Shown here piece by piece: positions 1-6,281 of a stretch of 6,281 nucleotides of DNA (the stretch's first letter is position 1; each line of letters opens with the position of its first letter). The position numbers and the translations under genes were made by a program. This stretch comes from an uncultured Prosthecobacter sp. Lineage in GTDB: Bacteria; Verrucomicrobiota; Verrucomicrobiia; Verrucomicrobiales; Verrucomicrobiaceae. The stretch is taken from the NCBI GenBank assembly GCA_937941745.1, contig CALDGV010000225.1, forward strand, positions 1 to 6,281, written 5' to 3'. Under the pieces are notes generated by a model. The model was given only the letters and a program-made list of their open reading frames with translations, was not told the DNA's origin and made no database searches.

Positions 1-1352
1 TGCAGGGGCTCGGAAGCGCTGGAGTCGCTGCTGTGGATGGCGAGCAGGGGGCGGAAGTAGTAGTAGAACCCGGCGGCGGCACCGATGGCGGCGCACAGGA
101 GGGCACCCCAGTTGGCGGCATCGACGAGGCTGACGAAGACGAGCAGCTTGCCCATGAATCCGGCGGTGAGCGGCAGGCCGGCGAGACTGGCGAGGGCGAG
201 CGTCATGGCGAGGCCGAGCACTGGGCTGCGTTTGGCCAGGCCGCGGAAGTCGCGGAGGTCTTCGCCGCCGCCATTGAGACGGAGCACGGCGAGCACCAGG
301 AAGCCGAGAATGGTCATGGGCAGGTAGGTGCCCAGGTAGAAGGCGACGATGCCGCCGCTGCTGAGGCCGCTGCGGTCGGAACCGGTGCAGGCAAGGGCGA
401 GCAGGAGGTAGCCGGCATGGCTGATGCTGGAGTAGCCGAGCAGGCGCTTCACGCTGATCTGGTAGAGGGCGGGCAGGCTGCCGAGCAGGACGGTGAGGGC
501 ACCGAGCACGAGGAGCAGGCCTTTGACCTCGGGAGCGATGACGCTGTGCTGGACCAGGAAGGCATCGACCGTGCGGGTGAGGACGACGAAGCCGGCGGCC
601 TTGGAACCGACGGAAAGGAAGGTGGTGACGGGGATGGGTGCGCCCTGATAGACGTCGGGCACCCAGCTCTGGAAGGGGGCGGCGGCGACCTTGAAGCCCA
701 GGCCGGCAAGGAGGAAGGCGGCACCGAGGAGGACGGGGGCCTTGGCCAGACCGGGCTTGGCGAGGGCGGCGGCGATGCCTTCAAAGCTGAGGCTGCCGGT
801 GCTGCCGTAGATCCAGGCGATGCCGAAGATGAGGATGCCGGTGTTGAGGGCGCCGAGGATGAGGTATTTCACCCCGGCCTCCAGGGCGAGGCTGCTTTTG
901 CGGGCGAAGGCGACAAGGACGAAGAAAGAGACAGTGACGAGCTCCAGCGCGACGAAGACGGTGACGAGGTCCTGCGCGGCGGCCATCCACATCATGCCGG
1001 CGCAGACGATGAGCGGGAGGCTGAAGAGTTCACTGACGCGGCCTTCGAGCGTGTATTTGCTGATGTAAGGGGCGCATTCGTGCGTGAGCCAGAGGACGAA
1101 GAGCGTGGTGATGAGCGCGAAGCCTTTGTAGAAGAAGGCCAGGGTGTCGAGCTGCATCCAGGGGCGGCAGAAGGCGGGCAGGCTGTCGGGCGCATGGCTG
1201 ACCGCGGTGAAGAAGAGCACGAGGGCGAGCGCGACGCCGCCGATGCTGACGGCGGCCAGGGTGCGGCGGCTGACCTGGGGGGCGAAGGCCTCAACCAGCA
1301 GGATCGCGAGACCCAGGATGGCGAGGAAGGCTTCGATGGTGAAGACGGACAT
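1..1352 (-). CDS. nuoN: NADH-quinone oxidoreductase subunit N, 3' end cut by window edge
   Basis: This is the antiporter-like membrane subunit of complex I that sits nearest the small subunits A/J/K and is thought to move one proton per NADH oxidised. The frame is open from an ATG at 1352 to the left edge, giving 450 visible residues against about 480-500 usual, so only the C-terminal helices are missing. Visible signatures in order: LEL with the TM5 glutamate E137; EAGVKYL with K162; GFKVAAAPFQSW with the TM7 lysine K221; WVPDVYQGAP at 230-239; FLSVGSK with K251; and KRLLGYSSISHAGY starting at K302. These match the NuoN family, including its PDVYxGAP hallmark, rather than NuoL or NuoM. One deviation is Q228, where E. 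coli-type NuoN has histidine (PFHxW). The start MSVFTIEAFLAIL lies 9 nt after the nuoM stop, with no Shine-Dalgarno sequence in the gap. Identity is very secure; the C-terminus cannot be assessed. Confidence 0.96.
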   Translation of the reverse strand, partial: MSVFTIEAFLAILGLAILLVEAFAPQVSRRTLAAVSIGGVALALVLFFTAVSHAPDSLPAFCRPWMQLDTLAFFYKGFALITTLFVLWLTHECAPYISKYTLEGRVSELFSLPLIVCAGMMWMAAAQDLVTVFVALELVTVSFFVLVAFARKSSLALEAGVKYLILGALNTGILIFGIAWIYGSTGSLSFEGIAAALAKPGLAKAPVLLGAAFLLAGLGFKVAAAPFQSWVPDVYQGAPIPVTTFLSVGSKAAGFVVLTRTVDAFLVQHSVIAPEVKGLLLVLGALTVLLGSLPALYQISVKRLLGYSSISHAGYLLLALACTGSDRSGLSSGGIVAFYLGTYLPMTILGFLVLAVLRLNGGGEDLRDFRGLAKRSPVLGLAMTLALASLAGLPLTAGFMGKLLVFVSLVDAANWGALLCAAIGAAAGFYYYFRPLLAIHSSDSSASEPL

Positions 1353-1361
1353 GGTGGGAGA

Positions 1362-2906
1362 TCAGTGGGAGGCTCCGGCGGCGGCCTTGGCAGCGCCCTG
1401 GACGGCGGTGCTGGCGGCTTCGGCAACTGTGGCGAGGTCGGTTTTCATCAGCCCGAGGAGCAGCCAGGGGCAGCAGCCTGCCACGAGAAGCACGGCGGCG
1501 AGGAGAATGAGCGGCAGACGCTGCCCGAGGGAGGGGTCCGTCATGAAATGACCGGCGCTGGCGGTGCCCTGGAAGATGCTGCGGTAGGCACGGAGCATGT
1601 AAACGGCGGACATGACGACGCCCCAGAGCGCGACGACGACGGCCCAGTGCAGAGGGCTGAAGCTGGTGCTGCCAAAGTGGGTGAAGCTGCCGATGAAGAC
1701 CATGGCCTCTCCCGCGAAGTTGGCCAGGCCGGGCAGGCCGATGGAGGCGAAGGCGCCAAAGGCGAAGAGGACGGTGAAGGCCGGGGCGTGGGCTCCGAGA
1801 CCGCCGAGCTTGCTCAATTCCAGGGTGCTGAGCTGGCTGCGAAGGCGGCCGGCCAGGGCAAACAGGAGGGCGATGCTGACGCCGTGGGCAAACATGAGGA
1901 GCACGGCACCGCGCAGGGCGATCTCGGTGCCGGCGGCGAGGCCGAGGAAGATGTAGCCCATGTGCATCACGGAGGAATTGGCGAGCACGTCATCGAGGCG
2001 CTTCTGATGGATGGTGACGAAGCCGATGATGAGGATGTTCCCCAGCAGCATGTAAAGCAGCGCCTGATGCACCCAGGGGGACTGGAAGCCCTGAGGAAGC
2101 AGCGGCAGGGCAATGCGGATGAGGCCGTAGAGGCCGAACTTCTTCAGCACGCCGCTGTGCAGCATGGCGACGGGCGTGGGGGCCGAAGCATAGGCCGGGG
2201 CGGCCCAGGAATGCAGCGGGAAGAGGCTGACGAGGGTGCCAAAGCCGAGCAGGAGGAGGAAGGCGATGCAGGCCTGCTTGTCGGCAGGCAGCGGAGTGGC
2301 CGCAGCCTGGGCCTTGAGGGCCACGAGGTCGAAGGTGAGCTTGCTGCCGCCGCTGAATTCGAGCACGAGCCAGGCGAGGCCTGCCAGCAGGACGAGGCTT
2401 CCGGCACCGAGGTAAACGGTGGTCTTCCAGGCCACGGCCTTGCGCTGCTCGTCATCGCCATGACCATGCAGGGCGATCATGAGGAGGGTGGGGATGAGCG
2501 CCAGCTCGTGGAAGGCATAGAGAAAGAAGACATCCGTGCAGAGGAAGGCGCCGAAGGCTCCGCCCGCGATCAACTGGGAGGCGATGTGGTAGATGCCGGG
2601 CTTCTCCGGGCTGATCTGCCAGACCGCCGCGAAGGCGACGAGGGCGGTGAGCAGCGCCAGGACGAGGGCCACGCCATCGGCACCGACGGCGAAGGAGATG
2701 GCGGGGTTTTCCAGCACGACCCGGGCGCTGGCATAGGCGTAGCCGGCCTTGCCTGCCGCGGTGGTGCCGAAGTTCCAGACGAGTCCGAACACCAGCAGAA
2801 GGTTCAGAACGGCCGCGCCGACGGAGGTGGCGCGCGCAGGTGCGCCCAGCCAGACCGCGAGGGCAGCCAGGAGGGGCAGGAGGATGACGATTTCGAGAGG
2901 ACTCAT
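1362..2906 (-). CDS. nuoM: NADH-quinone oxidoreductase subunit M (divergent proton-channel residues)
   Basis: The middle antiporter-like module of the complex I membrane arm, 514 residues (E. coli NuoM is about 509) and hydrophobic throughout with about 14 apparent membrane helices. Family features seen: FHELALIP with the TM5 glutamate E134; SLFPLHSW at 227-234; APTPVAMLHSGVLKKFGLYG with the TM8 lysine K256; SSVMHMGY with H315; MFAHGVS with H341; and NFAGEAM with the TM12 glutamate E400. Three departures from the classical pattern stand out. Leu225 occupies the position of the central TM7 lysine; WAAPAY (234-239) replaces WLPDA-like; and Asp305-Asp306 replace the Lys-Arg pair before the SSVxHMG motif. 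These are not frameshifts, because the reading frame and flanking motifs are continuous. An Ala-rich tail ends the protein (491-514). The start MSPLEIVILLPLL lies 12 nt after nuoL; no Shine-Dalgarno sequence is present. Whether the variant still pumps is unknown. The assignment as M rests on gene order plus the NFxGE, AHG and HMG motifs. Confidence 0.95.
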   Translation of the reverse strand: MSPLEIVILLPLLAALAVWLGAPARATSVGAAVLNLLLVFGLVWNFGTTAAGKAGYAYASARVVLENPAISFAVGADGVALVLALLTALVAFAAVWQISPEKPGIYHIASQLIAGGAFGAFLCTDVFFLYAFHELALIPTLLMIALHGHGDDEQRKAVAWKTTVYLGAGSLVLLAGLAWLVLEFSGGSKLTFDLVALKAQAAATPLPADKQACIAFLLLLGFGTLVSLFPLHSWAAPAYASAPTPVAMLHSGVLKKFGLYGLIRIALPLLPQGFQSPWVHQALLYMLLGNILIIGFVTIHQKRLDDVLANSSVMHMGYIFLGLAAGTEIALRGAVLLMFAHGVSIALLFALAGRLRSQLSTLELSKLGGLGAHAPAFTVLFAFGAFASIGLPGLANFAGEAMVFIGSFTHFGSTSFSPLHWAVVVALWGVVMSAVYMLRAYRSIFQGTASAGHFMTDPSLGQRLPLILLAAVLLVAGCCPWLLLGLMKTDLATVAEAASTAVQGAAKAAAGASH

Positions 2907-2918
2907 TCCGGGAGGAGA

Positions 2919-4829
2919 TCAATGACCCATCTGGGGCAGGACGAAGACGATGAGGTAGATGACGAAGAGCAGGCCGGCACCGAGCAGGAAGGTGTAGCCC
3001 TGGAGTTGGCCGCCCGTGAGGACGCGGGCCGCGGAACCAATGCGCCGGGCCGTGGCGGCAGGCAGGCGGGCGACGATGCCATCCACGAAGATGCGCTCAA
3101 GGCCAGTGACCATCCAGGCGACTCCATCCTGAAGCACCTTCACGATGACGGCATAGATCTCATCGAAGTAGAACTTGTTGGCGAAGACCTTGAAAAGACC
3201 CTTTGAGGCGAGCGGGTCGCTGTCCTTGCCACGGTAGAGCATGAAGCCGAGGCCGCTGCCGATGACGAGGGCCGCGATGGAGGCGATCATGACGGTGGAA
3301 TGCGTCTCCGCATGGTCCGGCTTCATGGCCTGGAGGATCTTGGCCGCCCAGCCCCAGGGCGAGATTACAGTGAGAACCGCCAGCAGCACGAGCGGAAGGA
3401 TCATGACGATCGGTGCTTCAACCGCGTGATGAGCGTGCTCCGTGCGCGGCTTGCCGAGGAAGGCGATGACGAACATGCGGGTCATGTAGAAGGCGGTGAG
3501 CAGGGCGGTGGCCACGCCGATCCAGAACAGGGGAGAGCCGCCTTTGACCTCAAAGGCCACGCCAAGGATGGCCTCCTTGCTCCAGAAGCCGCTGGTGATG
3601 AACGGCACGCCCATGAGGGAGGCGGTGCCGATGAGGAAGGTGACAAAAGTGACGGGCATGTGCTTGGCCAGACCGCCCATCTTCCAGATGTCCTGCTCAT
3701 GGTGGCAGGCATAGATGACGGCACCGGAGCCGAGGAAGAGCATGGCCTTGAAGAAGGCGTGCGTGTAGAGGTGGAACATCGCCGGATGGCCCGGAACAGC
3801 GGCATCGTGGTGCGTCACGGCCTGCAGGGCGACAAGGCCGACGGCCATGACCATGTAGCCGAGCTGGGAAAGGGTGGAGTAGGCCAGCACGCGCTTGATG
3901 TCGTTCTGCTGGGTGGCGATCAGCGCGGCCATGAGGGCGGTGATGCCGCCGATCCAGGCGATGACGGTGGCGGCATCGGGCGAGGCCTCGATGACAAAGG
4001 CGCAGCGGACGAGCATGTACACCCCGGCGGCGACCATGGTGGCGGCGTGGATGAGGGCGGACACGGGCGTGGGGCCTTCCATGGCATCCGGAAGCCAGAC
4101 GTGGAGGGGGAACTGGGCGCTCTTGCCAACTGCACCCATGAAGATGCCGAGGGCGGCGATCATGAAGAAGGTGGTGTTAGTCTTCGCCGCATCATGGATG
4201 GGGCCCATGGCAAAGCTTTCGCGCAGTCCGGCGAAGCTGACATCACCGTGGTTGGCCATGAACAGCATGAGGATGCCGATCATGAAGCCGAAGTCGCCGA
4301 TGCGGTTGGTGAGGAAGGCCTTCTTCGAGGCTTCCGCCGCGCTGGGCTTCTCGAACCAGTGACCAATGAGCAGGTAGGAGCTGAGGCCGACGAGCTCCCA
4401 GAAGATGAACATCATCACCAAATTGCCGGCGAGCACGATGCCGGTCATGGAGAACATGAACAGGGAGAGCGAGCCGAAGAAGCGCTCACGGGATTCATCC
4501 TCCTTCATGTAGCCGATGGAGAAGAGATGGACGAAGAAGCCGATGGAGGTGACGATGAACATCATCCCGCGGCTCTGCTGGTCGATCACGGCATCAATGG
4601 CGACCTTGAACTTGCCGACTTCCAGGAAGGGCAGCAGCAGGGGCGTGGCGTCCTTGGTGCCGAGGAGCATGAGGCTGACGCCGAGGCAGATGGCCGCGGA
4701 GAAGATGGAGATGGCCACGCAGGCCCCCTTGAGCACGCGGTGCGCGAGCAGGATCACCAGGGCGGAAAACAGCGGCAGGAGCAGCAGCAGTGTCGGCAGG
4801 CTGGAGGAGGTGGTTTCCGGTTCGGGCAT
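2919..4829 (-). CDS. nuoL: NADH-quinone oxidoreductase subunit L
   Basis: The distal antiporter-like subunit of complex I, 636 residues (E. coli about 613), which carries the long lateral helix running along the membrane arm. Conserved elements in order: FIFWELVGLSSYLLIG with TM5 glutamate E145; NRIGDFGF with D179; GKSAQFPLHVWLPDAMEGPT with TM7 lysine K236; ALIHAATMV with H261; IKRVLAYSTLSQLGYM from 311; HAFFKAMLFLGSG with H357 and K361; and FWSKEAIL with K418. All canonical proton-path residues that I can place are present. The C-terminal part (about 540-600, NKFYFDEIYAVIV then an amphipathic stretch) is the lateral helix, followed by an anchoring helix at about 612-632. A short His-rich loop insertion (about 336-350) precedes the HAFFK motif. 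The ATG was chosen because MPEPETTSSSLPTLLLLLPLFSAL leads directly into the first membrane helix. The gene follows nuoK after 48 nt, the largest gap in the window. Confidence 0.98.
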   Translation of the reverse strand: MPEPETTSSSLPTLLLLLPLFSALVILLAHRVLKGACVAISIFSAAICLGVSLMLLGTKDATPLLLPFLEVGKFKVAIDAVIDQQSRGMMFIVTSIGFFVHLFSIGYMKEDESRERFFGSLSLFMFSMTGIVLAGNLVMMFIFWELVGLSSYLLIGHWFEKPSAAEASKKAFLTNRIGDFGFMIGILMLFMANHGDVSFAGLRESFAMGPIHDAAKTNTTFFMIAALGIFMGAVGKSAQFPLHVWLPDAMEGPTPVSALIHAATMVAAGVYMLVRCAFVIEASPDAATVIAWIGGITALMAALIATQQNDIKRVLAYSTLSQLGYMVMAVGLVALQAVTHHDAAVPGHPAMFHLYTHAFFKAMLFLGSGAVIYACHHEQDIWKMGGLAKHMPVTFVTFLIGTASLMGVPFITSGFWSKEAILGVAFEVKGGSPLFWIGVATALLTAFYMTRMFVIAFLGKPRTEHAHHAVEAPIVMILPLVLLAVLTVISPWGWAAKILQAMKPDHAETHSTVMIASIAALVIGSGLGFMLYRGKDSDPLASKGLFKVFANKFYFDEIYAVIVKVLQDGVAWMVTGLERIFVDGIVARLPAATARRIGSAARVLTGGQLQGYTFLLGAGLLFVIYLIVFVLPQMGH

Positions 4830-4831
4830 GT

Positions 4832-4852
4832 GAAGTTCTCGGTTCTCAGTTC
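4832..4852 (-). repeat. three-copy heptamer direct repeat in the nuoK-nuoL gap
   Basis: Read on the minus strand, the DNA directly upstream of nuoL contains three adjacent 7-mers, GAACTGA, GAACCGA and GAACTTC, ending 2 nt before the ATG at 4829. The first two copies differ at one base and the third diverges at its end. No convincing inverted repeat or promoter-like -35/-10 pair is seen in the rest of the 48-nt spacer (4830-4877). The repeat is short and could be chance. If real it might act on translation of nuoL or be a genome-wide short tandem repeat. Its function is unknown. Confidence 0.45.
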
Positions 4853-4877
4853 GGCAGGTCTCAGGAGTCTCCCGGAA

Positions 4878-5195
4878 TCAGCCTTGAAGTTTGGTGACGG
4901 CCTCCACTTCCACGCTCTGTTTCGTGCGGAAGAGGGCGACGATGATGGCGAGGCCGACGGCCACTTCGGCGGCGGCGACGGTGATGGTGAAGAAGACCAG
5001 TGCCTGGGCGGTGTAGTCCGGCAGGCCGTCCGTGACATTGAAGCGGGAGAAGGCCACAAGCGCGAGGTTGGCGGCGCTGAGCATCATCTCCAGGCACATG
5101 TACACGATCAGGATGTTCCGGCGCGCGATGACTCCGGCCAGACCGAGGCTGAACAGGATGCCGCTGACGATGAGGTAATGGTTCAGGGTGATCAT
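4878..5195 (-). CDS. nuoK: NADH-quinone oxidoreductase subunit K
   Basis: A small membrane subunit of complex I, related to MrpC-type antiporter subunits, with 105 residues and three membrane helices (about 1-22, 28-50, 63-89). It contributes to the proton path linking the quinone site to the pump modules. The two membrane glutamates that define the family are visible: E36 in [10 protein letters not shown] and E77 in [13 protein letters not shown] (equivalent to E36 and E72 of E. coli, with the spacing about five residues longer because of the loop around 53-61). The start [22 protein letters not shown] and the C-terminal [10 protein letters not shown] tail are family-typical. Its ATG overlaps the nuoJ stop in an ATGA arrangement, suggesting translational coupling. 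It is the only gene here preceded by a strong AAGGAGG. Confidence 0.98.
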   Translation of the reverse strand: MITLNHYLIVSGILFSLGLAGVIARRNILIVYMCLEMMLSAANLALVAFSRFNVTDGLPDYTAQALVFFTITVAAAEVAVGLAIIVALFRTKQSVEVEAVTKLQG

Positions 5196-5791
5196 GACTG
5201 CGACGACGCCTCCTTGTCACGCTTGCTGAGGGCCACGACGCCCACGGTGCCGACCAGCAGCAGCAGGCCGACGACCTGGAGATGGAAGGCGTACTTGGAG
5301 AAAAGGGTCTCGCCCATCAGCTTCGCATCAGGCAGGGTGCCTTCCTTGAGGTCGCGGGAGATGGTCGGGAGGTTCTTGTCGCCCAGGGCCTCCCATTTGG
5401 CACCGGCTTCCGCGAGCTGCAGCGGGGCCTGCTGGGGCGATTTCGCCGCCTGGGGCAGTTTGCCGGACACGGTGGCGATCTGCACGGCCAGGATGGAAGC
5501 CACGGCAACTCCGGCCACGATGGCTGCCAGATTGGCCCGGGCGCTGGTGGCCTCCGCCTTGATGTCCATGAGCATGATGATGAACAGGAACAGCACCATC
5601 ACGGCTCCGGCATACACAAGCACCTGCAGGGTGCCGATAAAGTAGGCGTCGAGGCTCAGGAAGAGCGCGGCAAGGCCGACAAAGCTGACAGCGAGCGACA
5701 GGGCGCTGGTGACCGGATTGCGGGCGATGACCACGTTCAGCCCAAAGCCGAGGGTGATCAGCGCGAAAAGGAAGAAGAGAAGGGGAGGCAT
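5192..5791 (-). CDS. nuoJ: NADH-quinone oxidoreductase subunit J
   Basis: A membrane subunit of complex I (ND6 homologue), 199 residues, with about five helices: roughly 3-22, 28-47, 53-75, 87-107 and 168-188. The hallmark third helix is [21 protein letters not shown] (55-75), the flexible segment containing the pi-bulge implicated in coupling quinone reduction to proton movement; Y60 and the GAVMVLF core are intact. A long hydrophilic stretch (about 108-167) between helices 4 and 5 ends in the family-typical [11 protein letters not shown]. It makes this protein longer than many NuoJ proteins (about 165-185 residues). I chose the ATG at 5791, 5 nt after the nuoI stop. A GTG at 5815 would add MERTQVAS and overlap nuoI by 19 nt, but [15 protein letters not shown] is the natural family start. 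The gene overlaps nuoK by 4 nt. The last residues ([10 protein letters not shown]) encode the nuoK ribosome-binding candidate. Confidence 0.96.
   Translation of the reverse strand: MPPLLFFLFALITLGFGLNVVIARNPVTSALSLAVSFVGLAALFLSLDAYFIGTLQVLVYAGAVMVLFLFIIMLMDIKAEATSARANLAAIVAGVAVASILAVQIATVSGKLPQAAKSPQQAPLQLAEAGAKWEALGDKNLPTISRDLKEGTLPDAKLMGETLFSKYAFHLQVVGLLLLVGTVGVVALSKRDKEASSQS
5209..5215 (-). promoter_or_regulatory. ribosome binding site candidate for nuoK
   Basis: A perfect AAGGAGG on the minus strand lies inside the last codons of nuoJ, 13 nt upstream of the nuoK ATG. The spacing is longer than the usual 5-9 nt, so its efficiency is uncertain. It is nevertheless the only good Shine-Dalgarno match near any start in the window, and it supports the ATG at 5195 alongside the ATGA overlap. 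Confidence 0.5.
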
Positions 5792-5796
5792 CGAGG

Positions 5797-6281
5797 CTAC
5801 TTGAGTTCGTTCCACTTGTTGACGAGGCCCACGCGCTTGCCGCCGATCTCGTAAAGGCGCTTCTTGTCGTGGACCATCTCCTTGCGGCTGAGGCCGGTGA
5901 TGGCGTAGTCCTTGCGCAGGAAGATGGCCTGCTCGGGGCAGACCTCCTCACACATGCCGCAGTAGATGCAGCGGATCATGTCGATCTCGAATTCCTTCGG
6001 GCGCTTCTCGACCTTGGCCCAGGGGTCGTTGCTGGGGATCTCGCCGGGGGTGATCTTGATGGCCTTGGGCGGGCAGATGAACTCGCAGAGCTGGCAGCTC
6101 ACGCAGCGCTCGCGGTCCTGCTCGTCGGTGACGAGAGCTGGAGCACCGCGGTAGTATTCGGGGAGTTGGTCATCCCATTTCTGCTCGGGATACTCCATGG
6201 TGACCTTCGGCTTTTTGCCAGCGATCTGGAGGAAGGTGCGGAGCGCGTGTCCGAGAGTGATCTTCAACCCTTTGAACAGGG
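5797..6281 (-). CDS. nuoI: NADH-quinone oxidoreductase subunit I, 5' end cut by window edge
   Basis: The ferredoxin-like subunit of the complex I peripheral arm, which passes electrons through two 4Fe-4S clusters (N6a, N6b) towards cluster N2 and the quinone site. About 160 residues are visible; numbered from the first full codon, the two motifs are CVSCQLCEFICP (C59, C62, C65, C69) and CIYCGMCEEVCP (C104, C107, C110, C114). All eight cysteine ligands and both following prolines are present. The frame stays open past the TTG at 6267 to the right edge, reading LFKGLKITLGHALRTF. This is the expected amphipathic N-terminal helix of NuoI, so the real start is off-window by perhaps ten residues and the TTG is not the start. 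KVTMEYPEQK follows, as in the family. The CEFICPPKAI style resembles NuoI of the Planctomycetota-Verrucomicrobiota group, an impression from memory only. The TAG stop is 5 nt before nuoJ. Confidence 0.97.
   Translation of the reverse strand, partial: LFKGLKITLGHALRTFLQIAGKKPKVTMEYPEQKWDDQLPEYYRGAPALVTDEQDRERCVSCQLCEFICPPKAIKITPGEIPSNDPWAKVEKRPKEFEIDMIRCIYCGMCEEVCPEQAIFLRKDYAITGLSRKEMVHDKKRLYEIGGKRVGLVNKWNELK

Noticed and set aside
33..3206. A plus-strand open frame of about 1057 codons, very rich in Glu, Asp, Gly and Ala
   Set aside because: It lies in exact codon register opposite nuoN, nuoM and the end of nuoL, which happen to share one frame. A stop on the plus strand would need a TTA, CTA or TCA codon in the nuo genes, and these are almost unused in this GC-rich host; the frame ends precisely at a TCA serine codon (S542) of NuoL. 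The acidic composition is the mirror of hydrophobic membrane codons. No domain or plausible start signal is seen.
4853..4877. Possible hairpin or terminator in the nuoK-nuoL spacer around GGGAGACTCCTGAGACC
   Set aside because: The complementary arms are only 4 bases around a 1-base loop, and the rest is a direct repeat of GAGAC; there is no T-run, so it is not a terminator.
3300..5645. A second long plus-strand open frame of about 781 codons
   Set aside because: Same explanation: it is the register mirror of nuoL and nuoK, low in complexity and rich in Glu/Gly/His/Asp, with no recognisable fold. The complementary strand encodes well-conserved complex I subunits.
5192..5815. nuoJ starting at GTG 5815
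   Set aside because: The ATG at 5791 lies 5 nt after the nuoI stop and yields the normal hydrophobic N-terminus; the extra eight residues from GTG have no family support and would overlap nuoI.
5282..5854. A plus-strand open frame of 190 codons opposite nuoJ
   Set aside because: It is the codon-register antisense of nuoJ; the composition is His/Gly/Glu-rich and there is no independent support.
5797..6267. nuoI starting at the TTG codon at 6267
   Set aside because: The frame continues upstream to the edge as LFKG, giving the family-typical N-terminal helix LFKGLKITLGHALRTF, so TTG is an internal leucine and the gene is cut by the window.

Overview
The window is one uninterrupted stretch of a respiratory complex I (NADH:quinone oxidoreductase, NDH-1) operon. 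All genes are on the minus strand, so the operon reads from the right edge to the left edge: nuoI (5' end cut by the right edge), nuoJ, nuoK, nuoL, nuoM and nuoN (3' end cut by the left edge). The order I-J-K-L-M-N is the classical bacterial one. The operon almost certainly continues off both ends, with nuoH expected to the right. No RNA gene, mobile element, CRISPR array, promoter or terminator is visible.

Layout from the right: nuoI 6281-5797 (partial; two 4Fe-4S motifs), 5 nt gap, nuoJ 5791-5192, 4-nt ATGA overlap, nuoK 5195-4878, 48 nt gap holding a three-copy heptamer repeat, nuoL 4829-2919, 12 nt gap, nuoM 2906-1362, 9 nt gap, nuoN 1352-1 (partial). The window therefore encodes one peripheral-arm ferredoxin-like subunit (I) and most of the membrane arm: two small subunits carrying the charged E-channel and flexible TM3 region (J, K), and the three antiporter-like proton-pumping modules (L, M, N). 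Spacing is tight enough for one polycistronic message.

The DNA is GC-rich (by eye about 60-65%), with codons strongly biased to G/C at the third position. The NuoI motif style (CVSCQLCEFICPPKAI), the extended NuoJ loop, the divergent NuoM and the scarcity of Shine-Dalgarno sequences fit a Planctomycetota-Verrucomicrobiota-type bacterium, with Verrucomicrobiota my preferred guess. This is inference only.

The most interesting signal is in NuoM. Its antiporter core is intact around the TM5 glutamate, TM8 lysine, two histidines and TM12 glutamate, but the central TM7 lysine position reads leucine, the WLPDA-like motif reads WAAPAY, and a conserved Lys-Arg pair before the SSVxHMG motif reads Asp-Asp. 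NuoL and NuoN in the same operon keep the TM7 lysine. This suggests a variant middle pump module, either lineage-typical or functionally altered. I see no novel system beyond complex I, and the very long plus-strand open frames are codon-register mirrors of the nuo genes.
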